Of a stretch of 64,000 nt of DNA, positions 50,863 to 59,154 are shown piece after piece; position 1 is the stretch's first letter, and each line of letters starts with the position of its first letter. Under the pieces are notes generated by a model that was not told where the DNA came from, made no database searches, and saw only the letters and a list, made by a program, of their open reading frames with translations. The position numbers and the translations under genes were made by a program. The stretch is from positions 496,001 to 560,000 of the forward strand of contig NZ_JBHUEE010000001.1 in assembly GCF_042680605.1 (NCBI RefSeq), given 5' to 3'. The stretch is from Allobogoriella deserti (GTDB lineage Bacteria > Actinomycetota > Actinomycetes > Actinomycetales > Actinomycetaceae).

Positions 50863-52921
50863 CGACGATCCTCACGTCCCACGGACCGAGTGTCAGCGGC
50901 GTACCGGCGCCGATCTGCGCCCCGGTGTGCAGGTCCTGCCCGGTGGCCGGCGCGGGTATGTCGATCTCCTCGTGGCTGAAGTTGGTCACGAACGTCAGCT
51001 CGGCGCCGTCCGTCGCGGTGGCGCGGGTGACCCACACCTGTTCCGGAAGCCCCGCACCGGCCCGCTCGATGCCCGAGGTGTCCAGCACCCAGCGTGCGAT
51101 CTCGCGCCCGAGCGTGGCGTCCGGCAGCGTGCCGACGTAGGTGACCCGCCCGGCGCCGAACTCGTGGGTGACGACGGCGGGGTAGCGGTGCCAGGTGTGA
51201 TGCTCGTAGTACGCCAGCGGGGTGGCACCCTCGAGGACGAGCTCGTCCATCCACGCGGTGGCCGCGGCCCCATCCGGCAGGTCGAGCCCGGCGCCGTCCG
51301 CCGCGCGCACCGGCACCGGCCGTTCGAGGTTGGAGTACAGGTTGTACCCGGCGCCGACGGCCTCGCGCAGCCGGCCCGGTGCCCGCTCCCACCGCGCCCG
51401 GGCGAACTCGTCGGCGTAGCCGCTGCGGAAGGTCAGCACGAGGTGGCCACCGTCGCGGGCATAGTCGACCAACGTGTCCAGGGCGGCGTCGTCGGCGATG
51501 TAGTACGCGGGCGCGACGGCGACCGGATAGTCGGCCAGCTCGGCCGGGTCGTGGGTGACGGTGGCCTGGGCGCGCTCGTCGAGATAGTTGCGGTAGAAGG
51601 CGTTGAAGATCCGCTCGTAGGAGCGCCGGTCCGGCCGGGCGCTGCCCGCCTCGGACAGCGCCGGCTGGGCGGCCAGGCCGTAGCGCGAGTCGGGGGAGTA
51701 GAGGAAGGCGACGTCGGCGTGCGGGGTCAGGTCGGTGAGCCGGTCGCCGACCTGCTGCAGCTCGTGCCCGATGCGCGTGACCTCGTCGTAACACCGGTTG
51801 GGCTGCAGGTCGTGGTTGAGCACGCCGTGGGAGTAGGTCTCGGTGCCGAAGTGGTTGCTGTGCCAGTGCCAGTAGGCGACGGCGTTCGCGCCACGGGAGA
51901 TGCAGGTGTAGGCGGCGAGGCGCCACTGGCCGTCGTAGGCGGTGTAGGTGTGGCCCGCTCCGCCGACGCTGATGGGGTTCATCTCGGTGACGAGGAAGTT
52001 GCGGTGCCCGCTCGCCCGCGCCATGTCACAGCGGAAGTAGATTTGGTAGGCGCCGTGCACGCCGTCGGGGTCGTGGTAGTTGGCGTGCCCGCCCACCGGC
52101 GGGTGGGCCAATGCGTCCTGAGTGTGGTGCGGGACGTTCTCGGCGGCGACGTCGACCACGTCCCCGATCTTCTTCCGATCCGCGTGCGGCAGGCCGTGCC
52201 CGCCGACCACGTCGTGCGTGATGAGCTGGTCCGGCCGCAGGTACTCGCGGACGATCCCGGCCTGCCAGCCGAGGAACTCGGCGACCAGTTCGGCCTGGTA
52301 GCGGCGCCACTCGAGGTCGTAGCCCGGGTTCGTGTTGCCCAGCGGCTGCCACAGCTGGTCCCACGCGGAGAGCCGGTGCGACCAGTAGTTCAGGCCCCAG
52401 GTGTCGTTGACGGCGTCGATGTCGCCGAACTTCCGCTCCAGGCGGCGGACGAACTCCTCGAACGCCCGCGGCGTGGCGATCGGCCGGCCGCCGGTCTCGT
52501 TGTCCACCTGGACCCCGACCACGCTCGGGTGCTGAGCGTGCTGCTCGAGCATCGTCCGGATGAGGCGCTCGAGGAGGCGGCGGTAGGTCGGGTCGGTGAA
52601 ATCGACGTTCTGCCGGTCGCCGTAGGGCAGCGGTGTGCCGTCCAGGCGCCGGTTCATCGCCTCGGGGTAGCGCTGCGCGAACCAGGCCGGGATGGCGTAG
52701 CTCGGGGTGCAGAGGATGACCTTGATGCCGGCCTCGTGCAAAGCGTCGAGCACCGGCCCGAGCCAGGAGACGTCGAGCTCGCCCTCGGCCGGCTCGCTGA
52801 GCGTCCAGATGGAGTCGGCGAGCCGGGCGTAGTTGATCCCGGCGTCCTTCATCATCGCCACGTCGGTCTCGAGTCGGTCGAAAGGTTGGTACTCGGGGTA
52901 GTAGGACACGCCGTAGAGCAA
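50849..52921 (-). CDS. Beta-galactosidase, GH42
   Basis: A 690-residue GH42 glycosidase removing terminal beta-D-galactose. The N-terminal barrel starts LLYGVSYYPEYQP; the acid/base is Glu142 (VQVDNETGG) and the nucleophile Glu313 (FLVTEMNPIS). The trimerisation and C-terminal beta domains are complete. No signal peptide, so it acts on imported oligosaccharide or glycoside. Start is TTG 52921, preceded by AAGGAG with 5-base spacing and directly at the conserved N-terminus. It is 62 bp after the second permease in the operon. Confidence 0.92.
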   Translation of the reverse strand: MLYGVSYYPEYQPFDRLETDVAMMKDAGINYARLADSIWTLSEPAEGELDVSWLGPVLDALHEAGIKVILCTPSYAIPAWFAQRYPEAMNRRLDGTPLPYGDRQNVDFTDPTYRRLLERLIRTMLEQHAQHPSVVGVQVDNETGGRPIATPRAFEEFVRRLERKFGDIDAVNDTWGLNYWSHRLSAWDQLWQPLGNTNPGYDLEWRRYQAELVAEFLGWQAGIVREYLRPDQLITHDVVGGHGLPHADRKKIGDVVDVAAENVPHHTQDALAHPPVGGHANYHDPDGVHGAYQIYFRCDMARASGHRNFLVTEMNPISVGGAGHTYTAYDGQWRLAAYTCISRGANAVAYWHWHSNHFGTETYSHGVLNHDLQPNRCYDEVTRIGHELQQVGDRLTDLTPHADVAFLYSPDSRYGLAAQPALSEAGSARPDRRSYERIFNAFYRNYLDERAQATVTHDPAELADYPVAVAPAYYIADDAALDTLVDYARDGGHLVLTFRSGYADEFARARWERAPGRLREAVGAGYNLYSNLERPVPVRAADGAGLDLPDGAAATAWMDELVLEGATPLAYYEHHTWHRYPAVVTHEFGAGRVTYVGTLPDATLGREIARWVLDTSGIERAGAGLPEQVWVTRATATDGAELTFVTNFSHEEIDIPAPATGQDLHTGAQIGAGTPLTLGPWDVRIVDAGN

Positions 52922-52983
52922 CGGTTCTCCTTGATCGGGGTCGGCCAGGGGTGGGCAGGAATCTGGGTAGTGGGCAGGGCGGC

Positions 52984-53892
52984 TCAGCCGCGGATGGCGC
53001 CGGCGATGCCTTCGACGAAGTACCGCTGCAGCAGCAGGAACGCGATGATGATCGGCAGCATGCTGATGGTCGAGGCGGCGGCCATGCCGGTCCAGTCCGT
53101 CGCGTTCTCGCCCTGGAAGGCGTAGACGCCGACGGCGAGGGTGCGCTGGTCGGGCCGGGTCAGGGTCAGCACCAATGGGATGAGGAAGCTGTTCCACACC
53201 CGCATGAGCGTCATGATGATCGCGGTCGCCAGCACCGGTTTGGCTAGCGGCAGCATCACGGTCCAGAAGGTGCGCAGGAACCCGGCGCCGTCGATCCGGG
53301 AGGCCTCGATGAGCTCGCGGGGCAGCTGCCGGAAGTAGCCGGCGAACAGCAGGATGATCATCACGTGGGCCCCGCCGGACTCCGCGAGGACGATGCCGGC
53401 GAGCGAGGTGCTCAGCCCGAGGGAGCGGATGAGGTCGAAGATCGGGATGATCGTGTACCCCTCGGGCAGGAACAACGTCGCGATCATCAGCACCATGACG
53501 ATCCGGCGTCCGGGGAACGGGAAGGTCCCCAGGACGTAACCGATCATCGCCGTCGTGATGACGACGATCGCGATCGTCGCGGCCGTGATGAGCAGCGTGT
53601 TCCAGAAGTACGGGCCGATGTTGGCCGTCCACCAGGCGCGGGTGTAGTTCTCCCACTCCGGCGCCTCGGGGATCAGGCCCATGGAGGAGAAGATCGTGGT
53701 GTTGGTCTTCAGCGACGCGGAGACCATCCACAGCACGGGGTACAGCCACAGGGCGGCCGCGGGCACGAGCACGATCGTCAGCAGCACGTGGCGGGCGAAG
53801 CGGCGCCGGTTGGCGATGCGCCGGCGGCGCGGGGTGGTGGCCTCGGTGCTCGACCGCGCCGTGGGCGCGTGAGTCAGTGCGGTGGTGCTCAT
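52984..53892 (-). CDS. ABC sugar transporter permease, MalG-like
   Basis: A 302-residue permease with six helices and the EAA loop LIEASRIDGAGFLRTFWTVM. The N-terminal 35 residues are Thr/Ala/Arg-rich and cytoplasmic. ATG 53892 overlaps the stop of the second 30-codon ORF of the duplicated element (ATGA), with AGAGGAG 8 bases upstream. Together with the permease at 54067 and the binding protein at 55042 it forms a CUT1 importer without an own ATPase. Confidence 0.92.
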   Translation of the reverse strand: MSTTALTHAPTARSSTEATTPRRRRIANRRRFARHVLLTIVLVPAAALWLYPVLWMVSASLKTNTTIFSSMGLIPEAPEWENYTRAWWTANIGPYFWNTLLITAATIAIVVITTAMIGYVLGTFPFPGRRIVMVLMIATLFLPEGYTIIPIFDLIRSLGLSTSLAGIVLAESGGAHVMIILLFAGYFRQLPRELIEASRIDGAGFLRTFWTVMLPLAKPVLATAIIMTLMRVWNSFLIPLVLTLTRPDQRTLAVGVYAFQGENATDWTGMAAASTISMLPIIIAFLLLQRYFVEGIAGAIRG

Positions 53893-54064
53893 GCTGTGCT
53901 CCTCTCGCACGATCGCTGCGGTGCCTCGCTCCACCACACCTCGTTCCTCGGCGTGCCTCCGCGGCGGCTCCTCGCGCTCATGCTGTGCTCCTCTCGCACG
54001 ATCGCTGCGGTGCCTCGCTCCACCACACCTCGTTCCTCGGCGTGCCTCCGCGGCGGCTCCTCGC
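53887..54064. repeat. Exact tandem duplication of 89 bp between two permease genes
   Basis: 53887-53975 and 53976-54064 are identical over all 89 positions, and the first 9 bases of a third unit follow (54065-54073). Each unit contains, on the minus strand, a ribosome site AGAGGAG and an ATG. No other part of the window shows such a duplication. Confidence 0.97.
53889..53981 (-). CDS. 30-residue ORF, second copy of duplicated unit
   Basis: Identical protein to the ORF at 53978-54070: begins MSARSRRGGTPRNEVWW and ends RSCERSTA. Its ATG overlaps the stop of copy one (ATGA) and its stop overlaps the ATG of the MalG-like permease (ATGA). It may simply be a translational bridge keeping ribosomes on the message rather than a functional peptide. 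Confidence 0.4.
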   Translation of the reverse strand: MSARSRRGGTPRNEVWWSEAPQRSCERSTA

Positions 54065-54070
54065 GCTCAT
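53978..54070 (-). CDS. 30-residue ORF, first copy of duplicated unit
   Basis: Thirty codons, basic and Ser/Arg-rich, with a WWSEAPQRSCERS segment. ATG overlaps the stop of the upstream permease and the stop overlaps the next ATG. No known domain; whether the peptide accumulates is unknown. Confidence 0.4.
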   Translation of the reverse strand: MSARSRRGGTPRNEVWWSEAPQRSCERSTA

Positions 54071-55032
54071 GCTCCGGACCTCATCTTCCGGATGCGCTGG
54101 ACGCCCCACGCCTGCGCCAGCGTGAGGATCAGGATCGCCAGGCCGAAGATGACCGCGGCCGCCGAGGCGTACCCCAGGCGCGGCTCCTCTGCCGAGGCGA
54201 AGGCGAGCCGGTAGATGAACAGCTCCATCAGCTCGGTGGAGTAGGACGGCCCGCCGCGCGTCATCGCCTGCACCAGCGGGAACGTCTGGAACGCCCCGAC
54301 GACGGCGATGAGGGTGATGATGACGCCGAACGGGAGCACCATCGGGACGGTGATGTGCCGGTGGCGCTGCCAGCCGCGGGCCCCGTCCACCGAGGCGGCC
54401 TCGAGCAGCTCCCGCGGCACGGTCTGCAGCGCGACGAGCCAGTAGATCATCGAGATGCCCATCCACTTCCAGATGAAGACGCCGGCCACGGACCACAGGG
54501 CGGTGTTCGGGTCGCCGAGGAAGTCGATCGGCCGGTCGATGAGTCCGAGGGTGAGCAGCGCCGAGTTCAACGGGCCGTCGAACGGGTTGAGGACCATGGT
54601 CGCGACCACACCGACGATCGCCGTCGTCGTGACCACCGGCAGGAAGAAGACCGTGCGGAAGAGGGGCCGGAGCCGGTAGGAGGTGTCGTTGAGCGCGATC
54701 GCGATCAGCAGCGCGATGACCAGCGAGATCGGCACCGTCATCAGCACGAACACGCCGGTGCGGCGGAACGCGGACCAGAAGTACGGGTCCTGCCAGATCT
54801 CGGCGAAGTTCGCGAAGCCGACCCACTGCTTGTCCGCGCTGATGCCGTTCCACTCCTGGAAGGCGATCACCCAGGAGTTGATCATCGGGTAGAAGGTGAA
54901 CATCGCCGCCAGCACGGCGGTGGGGATCATGAACACGTAGCACCAGCGGTACTCCCACATGCGGGTGCGCAGTGTCTTGGTGTTCTCCGGTCGCGCCTCG
55001 TTCGGCAGCGAGACGTCGGTCGCGGCAACCAT
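54067..55032 (-). CDS. ABC sugar transporter permease, MalF-like
   Basis: A 321-residue permease with six helices (first at about 31-52) and the EAA loop LLEAASVDGARGWQRHRHIT. It starts 9 bp after the binding-protein stop, and its TGA overlaps the ATG of the first mini-ORF. Family CUT1; the substrate is predicted to be a galactoside from the neighbouring GH42 and GH59 genes. Confidence 0.92.
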   Translation of the reverse strand: MVAATDVSLPNEARPENTKTLRTRMWEYRWCYVFMIPTAVLAAMFTFYPMINSWVIAFQEWNGISADKQWVGFANFAEIWQDPYFWSAFRRTGVFVLMTVPISLVIALLIAIALNDTSYRLRPLFRTVFFLPVVTTTAIVGVVATMVLNPFDGPLNSALLTLGLIDRPIDFLGDPNTALWSVAGVFIWKWMGISMIYWLVALQTVPRELLEAASVDGARGWQRHRHITVPMVLPFGVIITLIAVVGAFQTFPLVQAMTRGGPSYSTELMELFIYRLAFASAEEPRLGYASAAAVIFGLAILILTLAQAWGVQRIRKMRSGA

Positions 55033-55041
55033 GGCGGATCC

Positions 55042-56571
55042 TCAGAGCTCGTCGTACATGTCTGGGGTGTAGGGCTCCCCGGGGACAAAGTTCGAGAAGA
55101 CCCAGTCCTCACGTGAGACGTTCGCTCCCTTGTCGCGCGCTGCGGCGATCGCCTGGTCGAGTTGTTCGTCCGAGCGGTCCTCGAGGTCCTGCATCGCCGA
55201 GCGCACGTCCGTAATCGATCCGTCGATGATGCCGGCGATGGTTTCGCCCAGGCCGGGGGTCAACGCGGGCATCTCCTGATTGGCGATCGCCACTTCGGGG
55301 TTTCGGATCAGGGCGCTTGGCAAGCTGACCAAGGTCTCGGACAGCTCTAAGGCGCGGCGACCGGCGGGGCTGAGGGCGTCAGCCGCGTCCGCGTGTGCCT
55401 CCTCGAAAGGCGTGGGGTTGCCCGGACCAACGATGGACATCCACGCCGTGGCACCCTCGAGGCTGCCGTGGTATGCGAGAATGTCGCCGGCGATCTCGGG
55501 ATTCTCGGTGCTGGAAGCCACCCACATGGCGTCCTGGTTGATGGCCGGGTTGTAACCGCGCGGCAGTGAGCCCGGTCCGGGGTGCGGATGCGCGCCCACA
55601 CCGAAGTCGAAGTCAGGGTTCTCGTCCTCCCATTGCGGGATCATCCACGGCCCTGCGGTGACCATCCCCACCGAGCCGCCGACCACCCGGGACGTTGTCT
55701 GCTGCGCTTCCATCGAGGCCGACCCGGGAAAGAGGCTGCCGTCCGCCTGCAGCGCTAGGAGGAGGTCCAGTGCGTCCGTCCACGCGTCCGACGCATAGTC
55801 ATACTCGCCCGTGGCCGGGTTGAGCCCGTATCCGCCTCCCATCTGTGCGAAGGCCTCGAGCCAAAGCACTAGTTTCGGAGGTTGTCCTCCTTCAAGAGTG
55901 ACTCCGTAAACCTGGCCGTTTCCAGCCTCCGTAATGCTCTTGGCTGCGTCCCGATATTCGTCCCACGTTAACGGTGACTCTTCCGGGTCGTAGCCGGCGT
56001 CGTTCATGAGCTGCCGGCTGTAGAGCAGGCATTCGTTGTATCGGTTGGGTGCGGTCCCGGGGAACGAGTACGTCTTACCGTCGAAGATGTGTACGCCTTC
56101 GAAGAGGATGCCCTCGGGGTACTGCCTCTTCCAGTCCTCGAAGTTCGGGATCACGTCATCCAACGGCATAACCCAGCCTTCCTCGACGGCCTCGTCCATG
56201 AGGCCGCCTGGCAACTGGAAGAGATCGTGCAGGGTGCCGTTGCGAACGCCGAGGGGTACGACCTCTGTCATCGAGTTGGGCGTGAGGGGGTCGTAGCTGA
56301 GGTCGATGTTGGGATGCTTCTCCCGGTACGCCTCGACCAATTGCGTCCAGTAGGCGGCCTTGGTGTCCCCGCTATCCATGATGCGGAAGCTGCGCTCCCC
56401 TTCGGGGAGTGGTTGTGCGGGATCCGGAATTTGGATCAGCTGAGATTCCGTCTCTGTGTCCGGACGCGTGCAGGCACCGAGACCGAGCGCTAAACCGAGA
56501 CTCGCCCCTCCGACGAGAGTGGCACGCCGAGAGATGTCTTTGCTGGGCGGTGTTCTAGGGGTTCTAGGCAT
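55042..56571 (-). CDS. ABC sugar-binding lipoprotein (copy 1)
   Basis: Family-1 solute-binding lipoprotein, 509 residues. The signal has SRRATLVGGASLGLALGLG and lipobox GLGACT. It is closely related to the protein at 59155-60681: long blocks such as LMNDAGYDPEESPLTWDEYR and NGQVYGV are the same in both. It heads the minus-strand operon. The coding sequence uses more A/T at third positions than its neighbours and than its paralogue, suggesting separate origin or acquisition together with the GH59 gene. Confidence 0.92.
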   Translation of the reverse strand: MPRTPRTPPSKDISRRATLVGGASLGLALGLGACTRPDTETESQLIQIPDPAQPLPEGERSFRIMDSGDTKAAYWTQLVEAYREKHPNIDLSYDPLTPNSMTEVVPLGVRNGTLHDLFQLPGGLMDEAVEEGWVMPLDDVIPNFEDWKRQYPEGILFEGVHIFDGKTYSFPGTAPNRYNECLLYSRQLMNDAGYDPEESPLTWDEYRDAAKSITEAGNGQVYGVTLEGGQPPKLVLWLEAFAQMGGGYGLNPATGEYDYASDAWTDALDLLLALQADGSLFPGSASMEAQQTTSRVVGGSVGMVTAGPWMIPQWEDENPDFDFGVGAHPHPGPGSLPRGYNPAINQDAMWVASSTENPEIAGDILAYHGSLEGATAWMSIVGPGNPTPFEEAHADAADALSPAGRRALELSETLVSLPSALIRNPEVAIANQEMPALTPGLGETIAGIIDGSITDVRSAMQDLEDRSDEQLDQAIAAARDKGANVSREDWVFSNFVPGEPYTPDMYDEL

Positions 56572-56597
56572 CGTTGCCCTCCTTGAGGTCCTTGACA

Positions 56598-56608
56598 GAC
56601 CAGTGGTC
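56598..56608. promoter_or_regulatory. Small palindrome GACCAGTGGTC
   Basis: Perfect 5-bp arms around one base, followed by a further AGTGGTC copy; directly preceded by TTGACA (56592-56597). Possible regulatory site in the divergent gap. Confidence 0.3.
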
Positions 56609-56661
56609 AGTGGTCAAGTCTCTTGGCCACCGGGCGCTACGTCAAGGGTGCAAGCGCCACG

Positions 56662-56677
56662 GAGTAATCGATTGCTC
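56662..56677. promoter_or_regulatory. Palindromic operator candidate ahead of GH59
   Basis: GAGTAATCGATTGCTC: a 16-base palindrome with one mismatched pair, centred on CG as in LacI-type operators. It sits 10 bases before the GH59 start, next to the ribosome site, in the 116-bp gap shared with the binding-protein operon. The core G-N-AATCGATT-N-C recurs at 60742-60753. Confidence 0.5.
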
Positions 56678-56687
56678 TGGAGGAGCC

Positions 56688-59078
56688 ATGCCGTCATCGC
56701 TCGGGCCGGCGCACAGGATCGCTATGGACGGAGAGGCCGGCGGGCGCCGCTTCGACGGCGTGGGGGCGATCAGTTCTGGCGGCTCGTCCCGCCTTCTCGT
56801 CGACTATCCCGAGCCCGCGAGGAGTGAGATTCTCGACCTTCTCTTCAAGCCACGTTATGGAGCGTCGCTTCAAGCGCTCAAGGTCGAGATCGGTGGCGAC
56901 ATGGACGCGACCATCGGTGCCGAACCCAGCCACATGCGTCGACCCGGCGAGGTGGAGGAAGGGTTGGGTTATGAATGGTGGCTTATGCGGGAGGCGAAAG
57001 TCCGCAATCCGAACATTCTGCTGTACGGGTTGGCGTGGGGGGCGCCGGGGTGGTTCGACGGTGGCTTCTGGTCCGAGGACCATGTGGCCTATATCGTCTC
57101 GTGGCTCGGCTGTGCTTCACGAAACGGGTTCCAGATCGACTATATTGGGGGCGGAAACGAACGCGGATGGGATCGCGACTTCTATGTCCTCCTCAAGAGG
57201 CAACTTCACGCTCACGGCTACGGGCATGTCCAGGTCGTAGCGACCGACGACCATACGCCCCCCAACTACTGGAGTATCGCCTCCGCGATGCGGAAGGATC
57301 CCGAGCTCGCGGACGCGATCGACGTCGTCGGGGAGCACGACATCTGCGGGTGGCGCACTCTCCAGCGGCAGTGCAGCATTACCGACGACGCGTTGGCGCT
57401 GGATAAGCCGCTCTGGGACAGCGAGAACAGTACGACCGACTATCAGGTCGGTGCTGAGCCGCTCGCGCGAGCCATGAGTCGCCACTATATCGATGCCCAA
57501 GTGACCGCAAACTACAACTGGGCAATGATTGCCGCATGGTACGGGACGTTTCCCATCGGGGGCACGGGACTCATGCTGGCCGATCGTCCATGGTCGGGCT
57601 ATTACGACGTCGGCAAAGAAATCTGGGTCGATGCCCACATGACGCAGTTCACCGAGCCCGGCTGGCGGTACGTGGATCCTGCCAATGGATATACGGCGGC
57701 CGGTACGAGCTACTCAGGATTGCGGTGTCATTCGACTGGCGACTACACGTTGTACGTGGAAACGATGGACCTCCAGCACCCCGAGACTCTTCAGGTCGAC
57801 GTCACCGGCGGCCTCTCTCGAGAGCGGGTGTCTGTCTGGTCGACCGACCTACGGTCGAACATGCCGGAGACCGAGTTCTATGTGGACGAAGTGATCGAAC
57901 CCTCCGACGGAAGCTTCGAGTTCACGGTCAAACCGGGGCACGTCTACACGGTTTCAACGACGACCGGGCAGCGGAAGGGCGACGTGAAGCCGGCTTCGTC
58001 CTCGTCGGAGCAGTTACAGCTGCCGTTCCGCCAGGACTTCGAAGGACTCAGCCCGGGCGAGCTGGCGCCCTACTTCTCAGATGTTCACGGTGGCTTCCAG
58101 GTGGCTCGATGCGGAGGTGGACGGGAAGGACACTGCTACCGGCAGATGGTCACCCAGGAACCCATCGCTTGGCACGGCTGGAGCATGCCGCCGACCACAA
58201 TCGTGGGGGACCCTCGCTGGTGGGGCGACTACGAGGTCAGCGTGAGGGCCTTGTTGGAGGAGCCGGGCTACGTCGCTCTCCTGGGGCGCGTGGAAAGCCA
58301 GCAGCACGCCGTCGGCGGCTACCAGCTTCGGGTGCATGACAGCGGAGAGTGGCTGCTACTCAGCCAGGACGTCGCCGGGAACGAGAGCCTTCTGGATTCT
58401 GGCCACGGTGTCGCCGTCGGTTGCCATCAGTGGTTCTCGCTGTCATTGCGGTTTCTCCACGACCTCGTCACCGTGACGGTGAACGGCGATCCGATCGCGG
58501 AGGTGCGCGACGACCGGCACACGGTTGGTCAGGTCGGCCTACGAGCCAGCCCATGGGTCAATGCCCAGTTCGACGATCTCGAGGTTGTCCCGAGTGACCA
58601 GCACCCCCGATTCGTCCGACACGATGAGATGAGCGTGACGGGAGTCACGAGTGAGCACACGCGGAACGACCGGGGCGCCGTCTTTGGTGCACACCTTGCG
58701 ATCGACGATCGGGTGGAAACGGCGTGGCGCTCGGAATACGAGCCGCTCTCGCCTCTGCCGCAGTCGATCACGCTGGACCTGGGGGCCGAGCGTGAGATCC
58801 ACGGCCTGACATACCGTCCTCGCATCACCGGAGTGCCCGAGGAGGCCATCACGGGGTACCGCATCGAGACGAGCCGCGACGGCGAGCGTTTCCGCGAAGT
58901 CGCCAGCGGCACGTGGAAGGACTCGATCGCCACAAAAGTGGCGGCCTGGGACGCCCACCGCGCGCGATTCGTCCGGCTCGAAGCGACGGATCGTGGCGGT
59001 GAGGAGGACGGCTGCGTATCGGCGGCAGACATCAATATCGCCCTGACCCCGATGCGCGAGTTTGGGGCCCATCGATAG
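56688..59078 (+). CDS. GH59 galactocerebrosidase-like glycosidase with C-terminal discoidin domain
   Basis: A 796-residue protein whose first 600 residues follow human galactosylceramidase: RRFDGVGAISSGG, FKPRYGASLQALKVEIGGD, GAEPSHMR, GYEWWLMREAKVRNPNI and TQFTEPGWRYV. Acid/base is Glu158 (GGGNERGW), nucleophile Glu246 (LWDSENS). A lectin-like beta-sandwich follows (about 445-640) and an F5/8-type (CBM32) domain with AIDDRVETAW and ITLDLGAEREIHG ends the protein. No signal peptide is visible, so it is probably intracellular. ATG 56688 has GGAGG 4 bases before it. Lower GC than its surroundings. Likely hydrolyses a beta-galactoside; true substrate unknown. Confidence 0.9.
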   Translation: MPSSLGPAHRIAMDGEAGGRRFDGVGAISSGGSSRLLVDYPEPARSEILDLLFKPRYGASLQALKVEIGGDMDATIGAEPSHMRRPGEVEEGLGYEWWLMREAKVRNPNILLYGLAWGAPGWFDGGFWSEDHVAYIVSWLGCASRNGFQIDYIGGGNERGWDRDFYVLLKRQLHAHGYGHVQVVATDDHTPPNYWSIASAMRKDPELADAIDVVGEHDICGWRTLQRQCSITDDALALDKPLWDSENSTTDYQVGAEPLARAMSRHYIDAQVTANYNWAMIAAWYGTFPIGGTGLMLADRPWSGYYDVGKEIWVDAHMTQFTEPGWRYVDPANGYTAAGTSYSGLRCHSTGDYTLYVETMDLQHPETLQVDVTGGLSRERVSVWSTDLRSNMPETEFYVDEVIEPSDGSFEFTVKPGHVYTVSTTTGQRKGDVKPASSSSEQLQLPFRQDFEGLSPGELAPYFSDVHGGFQVARCGGGREGHCYRQMVTQEPIAWHGWSMPPTTIVGDPRWWGDYEVSVRALLEEPGYVALLGRVESQQHAVGGYQLRVHDSGEWLLLSQDVAGNESLLDSGHGVAVGCHQWFSLSLRFLHDLVTVTVNGDPIAEVRDDRHTVGQVGLRASPWVNAQFDDLEVVPSDQHPRFVRHDEMSVTGVTSEHTRNDRGAVFGAHLAIDDRVETAWRSEYEPLSPLPQSITLDLGAEREIHGLTYRPRITGVPEEAITGYRIETSRDGERFREVASGTWKDSIATKVAAWDAHRARFVRLEATDRGGEEDGCVSAADINIALTPMREFGAHR

Positions 59079-59154
59079 TGGTGCCGTCGAGCGTGTATCC
59101 GGACTCGGCTGAGCAGGGAGAAGCACAGACGATCGGGTCAGCTGTCAGCAGCCG

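Noticed and set aside
50030..53125. A 1031-codon plus-strand open frame opposite aldehyde dehydrogenase and GH42
   Set aside because: Composition artefact; the minus-strand genes keep complete catalytic motifs.
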